A DNA stretch of 64,000 nt, taken from assembly GCF_019720735.1 (NCBI RefSeq), contig NZ_CP081302.1, positions 682,001 through 746,000 of the forward strand. Reading direction: 5' to 3'. The position numbers and the translations under genes were made by a program. This document shows, one piece after another, positions 1 through 9,961 of the stretch (position 1 is the first letter of the stretch; the number at the start of each line of letters is the position of its first letter). The notes under the pieces are model-generated. The model saw only the letters and a list, made by a program, of their open reading frames with translations. It was not told the DNA's origin and did not search any database. Origin of the DNA: Mycoplasma sp. Ms02. GTDB taxonomy: Bacteria > Bacillota_I > Bacilli_A > Mycoplasmatales > Metamycoplasmataceae.

Positions 1-20
1 GAAATCAAAGAATAATTTAA

Positions 21-45
21 AAATGAACACACTGTGTTCATTTTT
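21..45. terminator. Rho-independent terminator of the gene left of the window
   Basis: An 11-bp inverted repeat (21-31 and 33-43) is followed by a T run. It sits just before ffh and would end transcription entering from the left. Confidence 0.7.
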
Positions 46-80
46 AATTGCTTTTTATGCCTATAAATAGGCAACTTATA

Positions 81-86
81 TATAAT
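81..86 (+). promoter_or_regulatory. -10 box of ffh (leaderless)
   Basis: TATAAT ends 6 nt before the ATG at 93, which places the expected transcription start on the A of that ATG. This supports 93 rather than the upstream in-frame ATG at 48 as the real start. Confidence 0.6.
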
Positions 87-92
87 TTATAT

Positions 93-1430
93 ATGAACTT
101 TTTAGAACAAAGAATGAAGAAAGCTCTGCAAAAAGTAAGTAAGAGCACAAAAATTACAGAAGAAGACTTAACTCAAGTAACACGTGATATAAAAATGGCA
201 CTTTTAGAAGCCGACGTCAACCTTAAAATTGTTAAGGAATTTGTAAGTAACGTTAAAGCTAAGACATTAGAGTCAAACCTTGTTGGACAATTAAATCCAT
301 ATCAGCAAATGGTTAAAATTGTTCATGCCGAACTGGTAGATGTTCTTGGTGGAAAAGTTAAAGAACCAACAATTGCAAAAAAACCTCATATTATTTTACT
401 TGTCGGTCTTCAAGGGTCAGGTAAAACTACAACAGTAGCTCGTTTAGCGCACTACTACAAAAAGAAAAACTTGATCCAAAATCCACTTGTGATAGCAGCA
501 GATATTTATCGTCCTGCAGCCGTTGATCAATTAGTAACACTCGCAAAATCAATTCAAGTTGATTATTTTGAAAAAGGTGTGAGTGACACGCCACAGAACA
601 TTGTTAAAGAAGGTCTAGAAGTTGCTTCTTCTAACAATAATGATTTAATTTTAATCGACTCTGCTGGTCGTTTAGCAATTGATGAAAACTTAATGCAAGA
701 ATTAGCAGACATTAAAAAAATTGCTCATCCTGATGAAATTATCTTTGTAGCTGATTCAATGTCAGGGCAAGATATTATCAATGTAGCGCAACAGTTCCAT
801 GACAAAATTAAGTTAACCTCCTCAGTAATCACTAAACTTGATTCTGACGCTCGTGGTGGAGCTGCTTTAAGTATCCGTAAGTTATTAAATATCCCAATTA
901 GTTTTATCGGAACTGGTGAGAAAATCTCGAATTTAGAGTTATTTTATCCTGAGAGAATGGCCGATCGGATTCTGGGTATGGGTGATGTGATGTCGCTGAT
1001 CGAAAAAGCTTCAGATGTAATCGATGAAGATAAAGCTAAAAGAATGATGAACAGAATGATATCTGGCTCGTTTAACCTAGATGACTTGCTTGAGCAGTTA
1101 AATCAAATCAAAAAGTTAGGTAAGTTTTCTAAAATTCTTAAAATGCTTCCAGGTCAATTAACAAGTAAGATTAACGAAGATCAAATTGATCAAGCAGAAG
1201 AAAAGTTAAAAAGTTATCAAATCTTAATGAACTCAATGACAGTGCAAGAGCGTAAGAATCCTAAATTACTCAAAAATGCAAACCGTAAACAAAGGGTGAT
1301 TAAAGGTAGTGGAAGATCAGCTCAAGAGTTCAATAAACTAATGAACGATTTCGAACAAATGTCAAAAAGAATGAATGACATTTCTAAGAAACTCGGGGGT
1401 GGTTTCAACCCTTTTGGAGGCATGTTTTAA
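93..1430 (+). CDS. ffh: Signal recognition particle protein Ffh
   Basis: SRP54-type GTPase (445 aa) that binds signal sequences and SRP RNA and delivers nascent membrane or secreted proteins to FtsY. Visible parts in order: N-terminal helical bundle (about 1-90), G domain with the P-loop GLQGSGKTT near residue 105 and DSAGR near 190, then a Met-rich M domain (about 300-430) ending in a Gly/Phe tail typical of the family. The frame is open from 48, but the TATAAT immediately before 93 and homology starting at MNFLEQRMKKAL favour 93. Its partners ftsY and ylxM lie at 54-55 kb. The family is certain. Confidence 0.97.
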   Translation: MNFLEQRMKKALQKVSKSTKITEEDLTQVTRDIKMALLEADVNLKIVKEFVSNVKAKTLESNLVGQLNPYQQMVKIVHAELVDVLGGKVKEPTIAKKPHIILLVGLQGSGKTTTVARLAHYYKKKNLIQNPLVIAADIYRPAAVDQLVTLAKSIQVDYFEKGVSDTPQNIVKEGLEVASSNNNDLILIDSAGRLAIDENLMQELADIKKIAHPDEIIFVADSMSGQDIINVAQQFHDKIKLTSSVITKLDSDARGGAALSIRKLLNIPISFIGTGEKISNLELFYPERMADRILGMGDVMSLIEKASDVIDEDKAKRMMNRMISGSFNLDDLLEQLNQIKKLGKFSKILKMLPGQLTSKINEDQIDQAEEKLKSYQILMNSMTVQERKNPKLLKNANRKQRVIKGSGRSAQEFNKLMNDFEQMSKRMNDISKKLGGGFNPFGGMF

Positions 1431-1455
1431 AAATACCACAGGGTGGTATTTTTTT
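1431..1455 (+). terminator. Terminator after ffh
   Basis: A 9-bp stem (1431-1439 with 1443-1451) with a 3-nt loop is followed by a T run, directly after the ffh stop codon. Confidence 0.85.
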
Positions 1456-1531
1456 GTTTAAAGTCCATGAAATAGCAGCATAAACCATGTCATAATCTTG
1501 TTTATCTACTTTGGTTTTTACCTAAAATGGA

Positions 1532-1537
1532 TATAAT
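1532..1537 (+). promoter_or_regulatory. -10 box of tRNA-Thr
   Basis: TATAAT lies 8 nt upstream of the mature 5' end of the tRNA gene, so the transcript would begin at or very near the tRNA. Confidence 0.5.
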
Positions 1538-1545
1538 AAAAATAT

Positions 1546-1621
1546 GCCGTCATAGCTCAGCAGGCAGAGCACTTCCATGGTAAGGAAGGGGTCGCTGGTT
1601 CAAGTCCAGTTGTCGGCACCA
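1546..1621 (+). tRNA. tRNA-Thr (GGT)
   Basis: Full cloverleaf with anticodon arm CTTCC/GGAAG, 7-nt loop containing GGT, T-loop TTCAAGT and encoded CCA. The acceptor stem has one U-U mismatch at the fifth pair. It sits alone between ffh and the thrS operon. Confidence 0.93.
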
Positions 1622-1640
1622 TATCGCAGATGCGCAAAAT

Positions 1641-1670
1641 AAAAATCCAGATTTTACTTCTGGATTTTTT
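1641..1670. terminator. Bidirectional terminator between tRNA-Thr and the thrS operon
   Basis: An 11-bp stem (1641-1651 with 1659-1669) with flanking A and T runs can stop transcription from both sides. The stop codon of the minus-strand membrane-protein gene lies in its loop. Confidence 0.75.
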
Positions 1671-2112
1671 GTTTTGAAAGCTTGATTTGTTCAAGTTTGG
1701 ATGCAAGCATTGCAAAACCGACAGTTGAAAATACAACAGGTAGAGCTAGTGCAATTCTGTAAACGTAACTGTTTAGATTGTATGAAAGTAATCAAACGGC
1801 AAGAGCTAATATAAATGGAAATGCCAATGCAGATGATTTAAGATTAATGAAATCAAAACGATAAAGTACGTATCAAAATACAAAAGCAACTATAAATCAC
1901 CCTAATATGAAAAGCAGAAGACCATAATATGGGATGATTGTTGTTTTAGCTTCTTGATTGAGATCGCGAGTCCCTATGAATAATAAAAGTAATCAAGGAA
2001 CAACAATGATCATTAAAACATAAATAATTAAGTTTAAACTATATCTCTTATTTTGTTGTTCTTGGACGTGCTTTTGGTGATCTTGTTTAGGAGTTGTTTT
2101 TTTATTATTCAT
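1654..2112 (-). CDS. Small four-helix membrane protein, function unknown
   Basis: A 152-aa protein invisible to standard-code ORF finding because it contains TGA Trp codons. It starts [12 protein letters not shown], has a basic, Gln-rich cytosolic N-terminus of about 30 residues, then four hydrophobic segments (roughly 32-50, 63-83, 95-110 and 116-135), then a short basic tail. Its ATG overlaps the last 8 nt of thrS, so it is the last gene of the ytpR-tyrS-trpS-thrS transcription unit and is probably translated by re-initiation. I do not recognise the family; the operon alone does not prove a link to tRNA charging. Confidence 0.75.
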
Positions 2113-3847
2113 ATTTGGCTCTTTTTTGAATTAACATGTTTGCAAATTCATCAAGAGTGACTGTATGTGTTTCTTGTTGTCCGTATTCACGGTAAGAAAC
2201 TGTTTTATTGTTTTGCTCTTCGTCACCCAAAATCAATTGATATTTAGATTTTGACATTTGAGCTTCACGCATCTTTTTACCAATACGTTCTTCTCTTGAA
2301 TCGACTTTTACCCTGAAATCAAGGTCAAATAAGTAATTGTAAACTTCGTTTGCGTAGTCTGCATTTTCCTTATCGTTAACAGGAATGATTACTACTTGTT
2401 TTGGCGCTAATCAGAAAGGCAAGTTTCCTTTTGTTTGCTCAAGCAACGTTGCCACAAACCTTTCATATGTTCCAATTAAACCACGGTGTAGCATCACTGG
2501 TCTTTCTTCTTCGTTATCTTTATTTGTAAATGTAATTTCAAATCTTTCAGGAAGTAAGAAATCTAGTTGTAATGTTGAAACAGTAACTTCGTGACCTAAA
2601 GCAGTGAAAATTTGAATATCCATTTTAGGTCCGTAGAAAGCAGCTTCACCAATTTTTTCTTCGTATTCTACACCTAATTCATCAAGCACTTCTCTCAATT
2701 GCTGTTCAGCACTATCTCACATTTGGTCGTTGTCATAGTACTTTTCTTTGTCTTCTTTATCTCTTAAACTTAATGAAACGTAGCTGATTTGAATTTTGAA
2801 AATGTCTAACGTTTCTTTAATTAATTGATACATTAATTTAAATTCTTCTTTGATTTGATCTTTTCTTAAGAATAAGTGACCTTCTGTAAGAAGCATTCCA
2901 CGAACCCTTTCAAGTCCTGTTAGAGCACCCGATTTTTCGTATCTGTATAACTGTGATTGTTCGCTATAACGAATTGGTAAATCACGATATGAACGTTTTT
3001 TCATGTTGTAGCAAATGATGTGGTGTGGACAAGTCATTGGACGTGGGATTAATCTTTCATTTTCAACAACGATTGGTTTAAACATGTCATCTTTATAGTG
3101 AGCTAAGTGTCCTGAAGTTTCGTATAACTTTTGCTCACCGAAGTGAGGAGTTAAAACTTCTGTAAATCCGTATTTACGGTCTTTTTTAAGAATAAGCTTT
3201 TTAATTTCGTTGTGAATATACATCCCATCTTCAAGTCAAATTGGAAAACCTTGACCTGATAGTTGGTTAAAGGCAAAAAGCTCCATTTGTTTTCCGATTT
3301 TACGGTGATCTCTTTCCTTACGATCCTGCAATATAGCTAAATACGAATCAAGCTCATCTTTTGTATCTCAAGAAGTACCATAAATTCTTGTTAATTGAAT
3401 GTTATTCGAATCACCTCTTCAATACGCTCCAGCTAGTGATAATAATTTAAAGTTTTTGATGTTCTTTGTGTCATGAACGTGACCCCCAGCACAAAGATCA
3501 ATAAAAATCTTTTCTTTACTTAGTGGGTCAACTAAAGCGTAAAAAGTAATATCAGCACCTTTGGCTACTAATTCGTCATATAACTCTTTTTTGTATGGTT
3601 TGTTGTCAAAGTTGTACTCGTTGATTGAAACTTGCTCCATAACAAGATTTCTTGAAGCAAGCTTTTTCATCATCTTTTCAATTTTGTTTAACTCTTGATC
3701 GCTAAGTGGACTTTCGAATTCGAAATCGTAATAAAAACCTTCTTTGGTTGCAGGACCAAATCCAAGTTTTACGTTAGGATAAAGCTTTTCTACAGCAGCC
3801 CCGAGAAGGTGACTTGTTGTATGATTTAATAATTTATCAGCATTCAT
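2105..3847 (-). CDS. thrS: Threonine--tRNA ligase
   Basis: Class II synthetase (580 aa) charging tRNA-Thr. The protein begins almost directly with the editing domain: HTTSHLL at residues 9-15 supplies the HxxxH pair and CAGGHVHD the C/H pair of the second-additional domain. The catalytic core with class II motif 2 ([14 protein letters not shown]) and the anticodon-binding domain follow. The usual N-terminal TGS domain (about 60 residues in B. subtilis-type enzymes) is absent, while editing residues are kept. AAGGAG lies before the ATG, which is 2 nt from the trpS stop. The family assignment is certain. Confidence 0.97.
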
Positions 3848-3849
3848 TT

Positions 3850-4848
3850 TTACTCCTTAAATCCCATTTTCTTCATTACTTCGTTTAGTATTGGTTCTGC
3901 AATGGTTTTTGCTTTTTTAGCACCTTCAGCAGCAATTGAATCAATTTGGGCTAGTGCTTGTTGGTACTTATCTTGAATATCTTGAAGTAATTCTTGCACA
4001 GCAAGACCAACTTCGTGTTTAAAAGTTTTGTAATCAGCTTCTTTAAAGTGATTTTCAGCTTCTTTTAGTGTCATATTTTTAAGAGAAGCAAAGATTGTTA
4101 ATAAGTTTAAAACACCTGGTTTTTCGTTTGAGATGTAAACTTTGTTTTCGCTATCTGTTACTGCTTTTTGAATTTTTTTATAAGCATCTTCAGGTTTGTC
4201 TAGTAAATAAATTGTTGCTTTTTGTGATTTTGCACTTTTTGACATTTTTTCAAGTGGGTTTGTTAAAGACTTAATTCTTGCACCTACTTCAGGAACGAAC
4301 GGTTCAGGAATCTTAAATCTTGTTTTGTATTTAGCGTTCATTCTTTGAGCTAAGTTACGTGTTAGTTCTAAGTGTTGTTGTTGATCTTCGCCAATTGGTA
4401 CAACTTCAGGGTTGTAAAGTAAGATATCTCCTGCCATTAAAACAGGGTACATTAAAAGACCTGTGGGAATTTTTTCAGTTCCATTTGCCTGTTTTATACC
4501 TGCTTGCGATTTATCTTTAAATTGTGTCATACGATTTAGCTCACCTAAAGATGTTTCACATGTTAATAATCACTGTAACATTCCGTGCTCATAAACATCT
4601 GATTGATAAAAAATTGTTGCTTTTTGTGGATCTAAACCACAAGCAAGGTATAAAGCGACAATTTCTTTACGTTTTTTGTAAAGCTCTTTTGGCGTTGTGT
4701 CATTCATCGTTAAGGCGTGTAAATCAGCCACAAAGATAAATGAATTATATTGATCTTGTAGTTTTATAAAACTTTTGATTGCACCAATGTAGTTTCCTAG
4801 TGTTAAATCACCTGTTGGTTTAATTCCACTAACTATTCTTTGTTTCAT
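3850..4848 (-). CDS. trpS: Tryptophan--tRNA ligase
   Basis: Class I synthetase (332 aa) charging tRNA-Trp, which must serve both UGG and the frequent UGA codons here. The HIGH-like signature is TLGNYIG at about residues 16-22, the substrate segment GEDQQQHLEL follows, and KMSKS is near residue 200. Length matches the family. The start codon overlaps the tyrS stop in a TAATG, and thrS follows after 2 nt, so translation of the three synthetases is tightly coupled. Confidence 0.97.
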
Positions 4849-6083
4849 TATTTAACTTCCAAAATGTATAAATTCTTTTTACCTTTTTTGAATAGAGCAA
4901 ACTTATTGTGCAATAAATCTTGATCTACAAGATAATTTTCATCTGTTAGCGACACACCATTAACCCTTAAAGAACCAGCAGCAAGAAATTCACGGTATTC
5001 TCTTTTGGAACTAATCACTTTTTGAGCAATTAATTGATCGATAAGTAATTCGTTTTTGTTTAAACTTATGACTTGAATGTGTTTTTTTAATGCATCAAAA
5101 TCAGATTCTGAAAGATCTTGGTATGACAGGTTGCTTGAAAATAAAACTTCTGAAACTTTTTGTGCTTCAAGAGCTTCTTTTTCACCATGAATATCTTTCA
5201 CAACTTCAAAAGCAAGTGTTTTTTGAGCTAAACGGTTTTGTGGTTCTTGATTATGTTTTTGCATTAATTCTGCAATTTCATCAAGACTTAAAAATGTGTA
5301 TCACTTTAATAATTTTTCAACTTCTGAATCTTCTTGTGTTGCTAAAAACTGGTACATTTTGAAAGCTGGATTGATTTCCTTATCTAATCAAAGGCTCCCT
5401 CCACCTGTTGATTTACCAAATTTATTTCCGTTTTTATCAGTTAATAAATTAAATGAGATTGCAACTGCTTTGTGTTCATCGCCATATTCTTTTGCAATCA
5501 TATCAAGACCTGTGATGATATTACCTCATTGGTCAGATCCACCAAATTGAACCCTAACATCTTTATCCTTGTAAAGTCTTAAGAAGTCATATCCTTGAAT
5601 CAAAGTGTATGAAAACTCTGTGAAACTTAGACCTGTTTCAACTCTTCTATTGATTAAATCCTTTGCAAGTAAATAAGAGATATTAACTTTTTTTCCAACT
5701 TCTCTTAGAAAGTCTAAAAATGACATATCTTTGTAGAAATCATAGTTATCAACAACTTCTAATCCAAAACTTTCAAGCTGTTTTCTAATCTTGTTTTTGT
5801 TTTCAATGACAGTTTCGTTGCTTAAAAGTTTTCTTTCTTCTGTTTTTCCTAAAGGGTCACCAATCATCCCAGTCGCTCCACCTAAAAGAGCATAAACTTT
5901 GTAGCCTGCTTTTTGAAACCTTTTTAGCATTGAAATTTGAATGTAGTTACCAAGGTGTAAGCTTGTTGCTGTAGGATCAAAACCAACATAAACCCCTGTA
6001 TTCTTAGGCAAAGACAAAAACTTTTCTTTATTAGAAACGTCTTTGATCACGCCTCTAAGCTGCATTTCTTCTAAAAAATTCAT
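4848..6083 (-). CDS. tyrS: Tyrosine--tRNA ligase
   Basis: Class I synthetase (411 aa, normal length). The HIGH-like motif is HLGN near residue 43, the KMSKS loop appears as KFGKS near residue 220, and a C-terminal S4 RNA-binding domain covers about 345-405 (SLRVNGVSL region). It starts at ATG with AAGGAG upstream. The stop forms TAATG with trpS. The upstream gene encodes a tRNA-binding-domain protein, so the whole unit concerns aminoacylation. Confidence 0.97.
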
Positions 6084-6094
6084 TTTTCTCCTTT

Positions 6095-6679
6095 TTAAAA
6101 TTTAAACTCTTGACCAATTTGATCTTCATGACCAAAAATTAATCCTTCTTTATCGATTCCAAGTGTTTTATAACCAACTAACATACCAGGCGATGCCACA
6201 CCCATCATTTCACCATCTCTAACAACCAAACCACTTGCCGTTGATGCTCCTAAGTGAGCAAAAACTAAAACTCTTCCTTCTAAAGAATCGGTTGTATTGG
6301 TTACTAATTTTACGTTTGAGTCTGCATTATAGTTGATTTCGACAATAAAAAGCTTTTGGCTTTTTAGGTGATTAACTCTTGAAACAATTTTTCCGTACAT
6401 AAACTTTGGATAAAGTTTTAGAACAATACCTAAATCGCTATCTTCAATTGCCTTTTTTACTGCTGCAATGTCAGCATCAGATAAACATCAAAATTGGTTA
6501 TCTGCAATTTTTATGTAATTACTTGCATTTCTGAGATTAATTGAGTTAATTTCATTTTCAGAATTCACAAAAAAAGTTCAGTCACCAAAAGTGACTTCTT
6601 TGACTGTTTTACAGTCAGATTTGACATTTAATAAAACAGTATCTTTAAAATTTTCATCTAATTTATAAGCTAAAATCAT
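6095..6679 (-). CDS. YtpR-like tRNA-binding-domain protein
   Basis: A 194-aa protein. The N-terminal half (about 1-90) resembles the DUF4479-type part of B. subtilis YtpR. The C-terminal half (about 95-190) is an OB-fold tRNA-binding domain of the EMAP-II/PheT-N type, recognisable from KIVSRVNHLKSQKL and the block ASGLVVRDGEMMGVASPGML. Only the second half is continuous under the standard code. The ATG at 6679 is 10 nt after a TATAAT on the minus strand, which suggests a leaderless mRNA. First gene of the synthetase unit. Its exact role is unknown; binding of tRNA or a synthetase is inferred. Confidence 0.85.
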
Positions 6680-6689
6680 AAGTGTTTAT

Positions 6690-6718
6690 ATTATATATTT
6701 TTAATTATGTTTTATAAT
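6690..6718. promoter_or_regulatory. Divergent promoters of the ytpR-tyrS unit and degV
   Basis: A TATAAT on the minus strand (6690-6695) lies 10 nt from the ytpR-like ATG, and a TATAAT on the plus strand (6713-6718) lies 11 nt from the degV ATG. Only 50 bp separate the two start codons, so no room exists for normal leaders. Confidence 0.55.
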
Positions 6719-6729
6719 ATATTTCAATT

Positions 6730-7590
6730 ATGAAAAATATAGCAATTGTAGTAGATTCATCATGTGGACTAACAAAAGAACAAGTTGAAGAAAAAGGATG
6801 ATTTTTCCTACCTTTACACATCGAAATTGACCAAACAATTTACGATGATGGAATTAATTTAAATAGTTCTAATATTTTTGAAATTTTTTCAAAGGACTCA
6901 AAAAATGCCAAAACTTCTTTAACAAAACCAGGAGAAGGTGTTGAACTTTTTGAAAAATTAAGTAAAGAGTACGAGCACATTGTTTTTTATCCAATTAGCA
7001 AACACTTATCAGGGCAATATCAAGCTTTTAAATTATTAGAATCAGAATTTCCAAAACTTAAAGTTGTCGAATCAAAAAGAATTGCACAACTCATTGTTTT
7101 AGATTTATTAGCTTTTGAACAAAATTTAAAAAATGGCATGAACTTCCAAGAGGCTTTTGACAAGATTAATGATTTCCAAAAAGCTTATATTTCGTTAATG
7201 CCTAAATATAATGACTTTCTTGTCAAAGGTGGAAGATTACACGCTGCTGCCGCAACTGTAGCTAAACTTTTTAAAATAATTCCAATTATCAAGTTTGAAG
7301 ATGGGCAATTACTCAAAGAAGATAAGGGAAGAGTTTTTGATAAGACTGTTAATAATGTTATTACCAAAAAAGCAAACGAAGCTAGTGGAACAATGATGAT
7401 CTTACATTCAGGAAATCAAAATATTGATTCAATAGTTGAATACGCAGAGCAAGAAAGCAACAGAAAAGTTTATGTTGCTTCGATTGCACCTGTTGTTGCA
7501 ATTCATACAGGACCTGAGGCAGTAGTTGTGATTTCTTTTGAAGAAAATTATGATGATTTAATTGAGGCAAATTCATATCTTTTTAAATAA
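6730..7590 (+). CDS. DegV family fatty-acid-binding protein
   Basis: A 286-aa DegV/FakB-type protein that binds a fatty acid and presents it to a fatty-acid kinase. Seen: N-terminal IVVDSSCGLT, the central block KTSLTKPGEGVELF, SKHLSGQYQAF (the serine-containing ligand loop typical of the family) and GGRLHAAAATVAKLF near residue 160. This is important for an organism taking up host fatty acids. It is monocistronic, with a leaderless-type start at 6730. Family firm; the ligand is inferred. Confidence 0.93.
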
Positions 7591-7602
7591 ATTTATTGAA
7601 TT

Positions 7603-7632
7603 AAAAATAAGTGTTATAAACACTTATTTTTT
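7603..7632. terminator. Bidirectional terminator between degV and the HaeIII-like system
   Basis: A 13-bp perfect stem (7603-7615 with 7619-7631) with a 3-nt loop and a T run. It contains the stop codon of the convergent restriction gene. Confidence 0.85.
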
Positions 7633-8580
7633 TCATTCACAGTTAATTGTGAGAATTGTTGCTGGCATTCCAATGATGCCAATATCGAATTTTAAACTCG
7701 GTTGTACTTTAGAGCTTGCACTATGTATTCTGAAGTTAAACTGTCAACCATTATCCAAATACATTTCAAGAGTAGTTTTAGATTTAGGTTTAATATCAAA
7801 ACTGACTATTCTTGAAGGCAAGCACGTTTTAGACATTCTCGAAACGAAATTTTTATTTACTCCTTGATTTAAGGCTCCTTTAAAGTTGAAGGCTTGAACT
7901 TGAGTAATTCTTTTTTGGTCAATGCTGATTATTTTATAAAAATCATATTTACCTAAAATATACTCTGTTAACTTAGAGGGAATTTTATTTTCAGGTCTGC
8001 CATTCTGTCTAAAAATTTCCTTCTTAAAAGCGTTTAGCAAAGGAAAATAAATAATTTCTGCCTTTCTTGGAATTTCATTCCACTTGAGATTTTCTTGTTT
8101 TAAAGAATCGAGCAGACTAAAAATCGGTTTAACCTCATTTTTGTATTCTTCAGAACAAGGTATTTGATACCATTTTTTACTAAAGTCTAGTTCTTTTGAA
8201 ATCCTACTGTGTTTTGCTGCAAAGTGGTTATGTTTAAGGCTCAAACCAATTTCTCACTTAATATCCCTTGTGTTTATTATGATGTCCCTTACATCTCCTC
8301 TTTCGCCTCTTTTATCTTCTTGAATCTCTAAAGAAAGAACGCCATCAACTTTTTCTAAAATTTTTGGCTCAAGCTCGAAAAGAGTTTTTAGGGTTGAAAG
8401 AACACTCAATTTGTAAACATCTTGATCGGATTCTTTCAAAAGATTTCAAGATTTTTGAGCTGAAAAATACTGTTTATTTTCAACTATTACACAAGATCTA
8501 AGTTTTTGTATTTCCTTATGCAAAACTGTTAAATATATGTATTCAAAAGCCCTTCCATTAATATTGCTTTTAATACTCAT
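7624..8580 (-). CDS. HaeIII-family type II restriction endonuclease (GGCC)
   Basis: A 318-aa protein, continuous only with TGA as Trp. The central segment WEIGLSLKHNHFAAKHSR (about residue 108 onward) followed by FSKKWYQIPCSEEY, and the C-terminal LKFDIGIIGMPATILTINCEW, match what I remember of R.HaeIII. That enzyme cleaves GGCC and is encoded beside M.HaeIII. Here the gene starts 8 nt after the stop of an unmistakable M.HaeIII homologue, with only a weak ribosome site (AAGGAT), which would keep endonuclease output below methylase. Specificity is inferred from both homologies. No frameshift is seen, so the enzyme should be active. Confidence 0.88.
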
Positions 8581-8588
8581 TTTTATCC

Positions 8589-9590
8589 TTAGTTATTTTT
8601 ATCGTAATTCGCTTTTTCAAGAGCTCTTTTTATTGACTTAGCCACCTCGTAAGCGAGATTAACAGGCACAGCGTTTCCAATCATCTTGTAACCATCGTTT
8701 AAGTTTTTATAATAAAACTTAAAATCGTCTGGAAAGCCTTGTAATCTGGCACATTCCCGAACAGTTAGTCTTCGATAAAGCTTTTCCTTTCCTGGTTGAA
8801 ATTGGTGCTTATCTTTGTCGACTTTTTGCATCGCCGGAGCTTGTGGATGTAATTGACACTGTCTACCCGATGCTTGAACTGTAAAACCTGGTTCATCTCA
8901 ACTTCTTACACGATTTCTACTCATAAACATTGGTGAAAAATCACCAATAAAGTATTCATGATTTGAAACAATGCATTTTTTACCATTTGTTTGATTTTTT
9001 TCAAGAGCTGCAATAGCAGAACTTTTTAAGTCAAAAATTGCATCTTTTAGAGATATTTTTTGCTTATAGGGTTGTGGTGGCACGAAATCAACTTCTAAAT
9101 CTTTTCTAAAACCAATGTAGAAAACTCTTTTTCGATCCTGTGCACTACCAAAATCACTAGCATTAAAAAGATGAGTAAAGACATCATAACCTGCTTGCTC
9201 AAATTCTTTAACGATATTTTCTACAGCTTGATTATGTCTTTTTGCCATCATTCCTTTAACGTTTTCAACTAAAAAGAATTTTGGTTTTTTATCTTTTAAG
9301 ATTCTAATATACTGATAAAAAAGTTGACCTCTTGGATCTTCAATTCCTCTTAAACTCCCAGCCTCACTTCATGATTGACAAGGAGGTCCACCAATGATAC
9401 CATCAGACTCGGGCAAATGTTTAGAATGAAGATCTCTGATATCTGCTTTGATTAGTTCTGTTTGATGATTTTTTTCATAAGTTTCTCAAATGGTTTTGTC
9501 GTACTCGTTGGCAACTGTAATTTTGAAACCTGCCTTTTTGAAGCCGAGGTCCAACCCACCAGCTCCTGAAAATAAACTAATTAATTTCAC
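8589..9590 (-). CDS. M.HaeIII-like DNA (cytosine-5) methyltransferase (GGCC)
   Basis: A 333-aa C5 methyltransferase that protects GGCC sites. It has motif [13 protein letters not shown] at the N-terminus, motif IV GGPPCQSWSE with the catalytic Cys at residue 71, motif VI ENVKGM and motif VIII QDRKR. The target-recognition region [17 protein letters not shown] is almost the same as in M.HaeIII, and motif X is [14 protein letters not shown]. The start is GTG at 9590, preceded by AGGAGG with 4-nt spacing; no better ATG exists and M.HaeIII begins at the same point. First gene of the restriction-modification operon, so the methylase is made before the nuclease. Confidence 0.95.
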
Positions 9591-9866
9591 TAAACCTCCT
9601 TTTATAAATAAATTATAAATTTTTAGAAATTAAAAAACTTAAAATGACAATTAAAACTGAAACAGTTTTGTTTTTGAAGACAAATTTGATAATTTAATAG
9701 TTTTATTTTTATTTAAAAAACAAAAGTTTTAAAAAATGAAGAAAAAACAGTTTTTTAAGAATTTTCAAGAGTAAAAAGATTATTATTTTCACAAAACTTA
9801 CAAATATTTTTTGAAAGTATAAAAAATATGAAAAACATTTCCACAATCCGAAAAGTATTTTGGATA
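9591..9866. other. AT-rich intergenic region between the HaeIII-like system and the P68 operon
   Basis: No ORF is supported. It holds the minus-strand promoter of the methylase near its left end and several A/T runs. An imperfect inverted repeat (about 9848-9863, CC..AAAA/TTTT..GG) lies just before the P68 promoter and could be an operator. Confidence 0.4.
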
Positions 9867-9875
9867 TGTTAAAAT
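9867..9875 (+). promoter_or_regulatory. Extended -10 promoter of the P68-nuclease-ABC operon
   Basis: TGT followed by TAAAAT forms an extended -10 element. Transcription from about 9882 would give a leader of roughly 80 nt before the ATG at 9962, which has TTAGGAG upstream. This contrasts with the leaderless starts elsewhere in the window. Confidence 0.45.
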
Positions 9876-9961
9876 TTAATTGTTCGTTTATATAGTTGAA
9901 AAAATTATTTATTTAATCATTTATATACAAAAAATCATTTATTTTAATTAGGAGTATTTTC

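Noticed and set aside
48-92. Upstream in-frame ATG of ffh giving 15 extra residues
   Set aside because: It would place the start inside the previous terminator and before the TATAAT; Ffh proteins begin at MNFLEQRM-like sequence.
7185-7576. Minus-strand ORFs within degV
   Set aside because: No family resemblance; degV on the plus strand has all conserved blocks.
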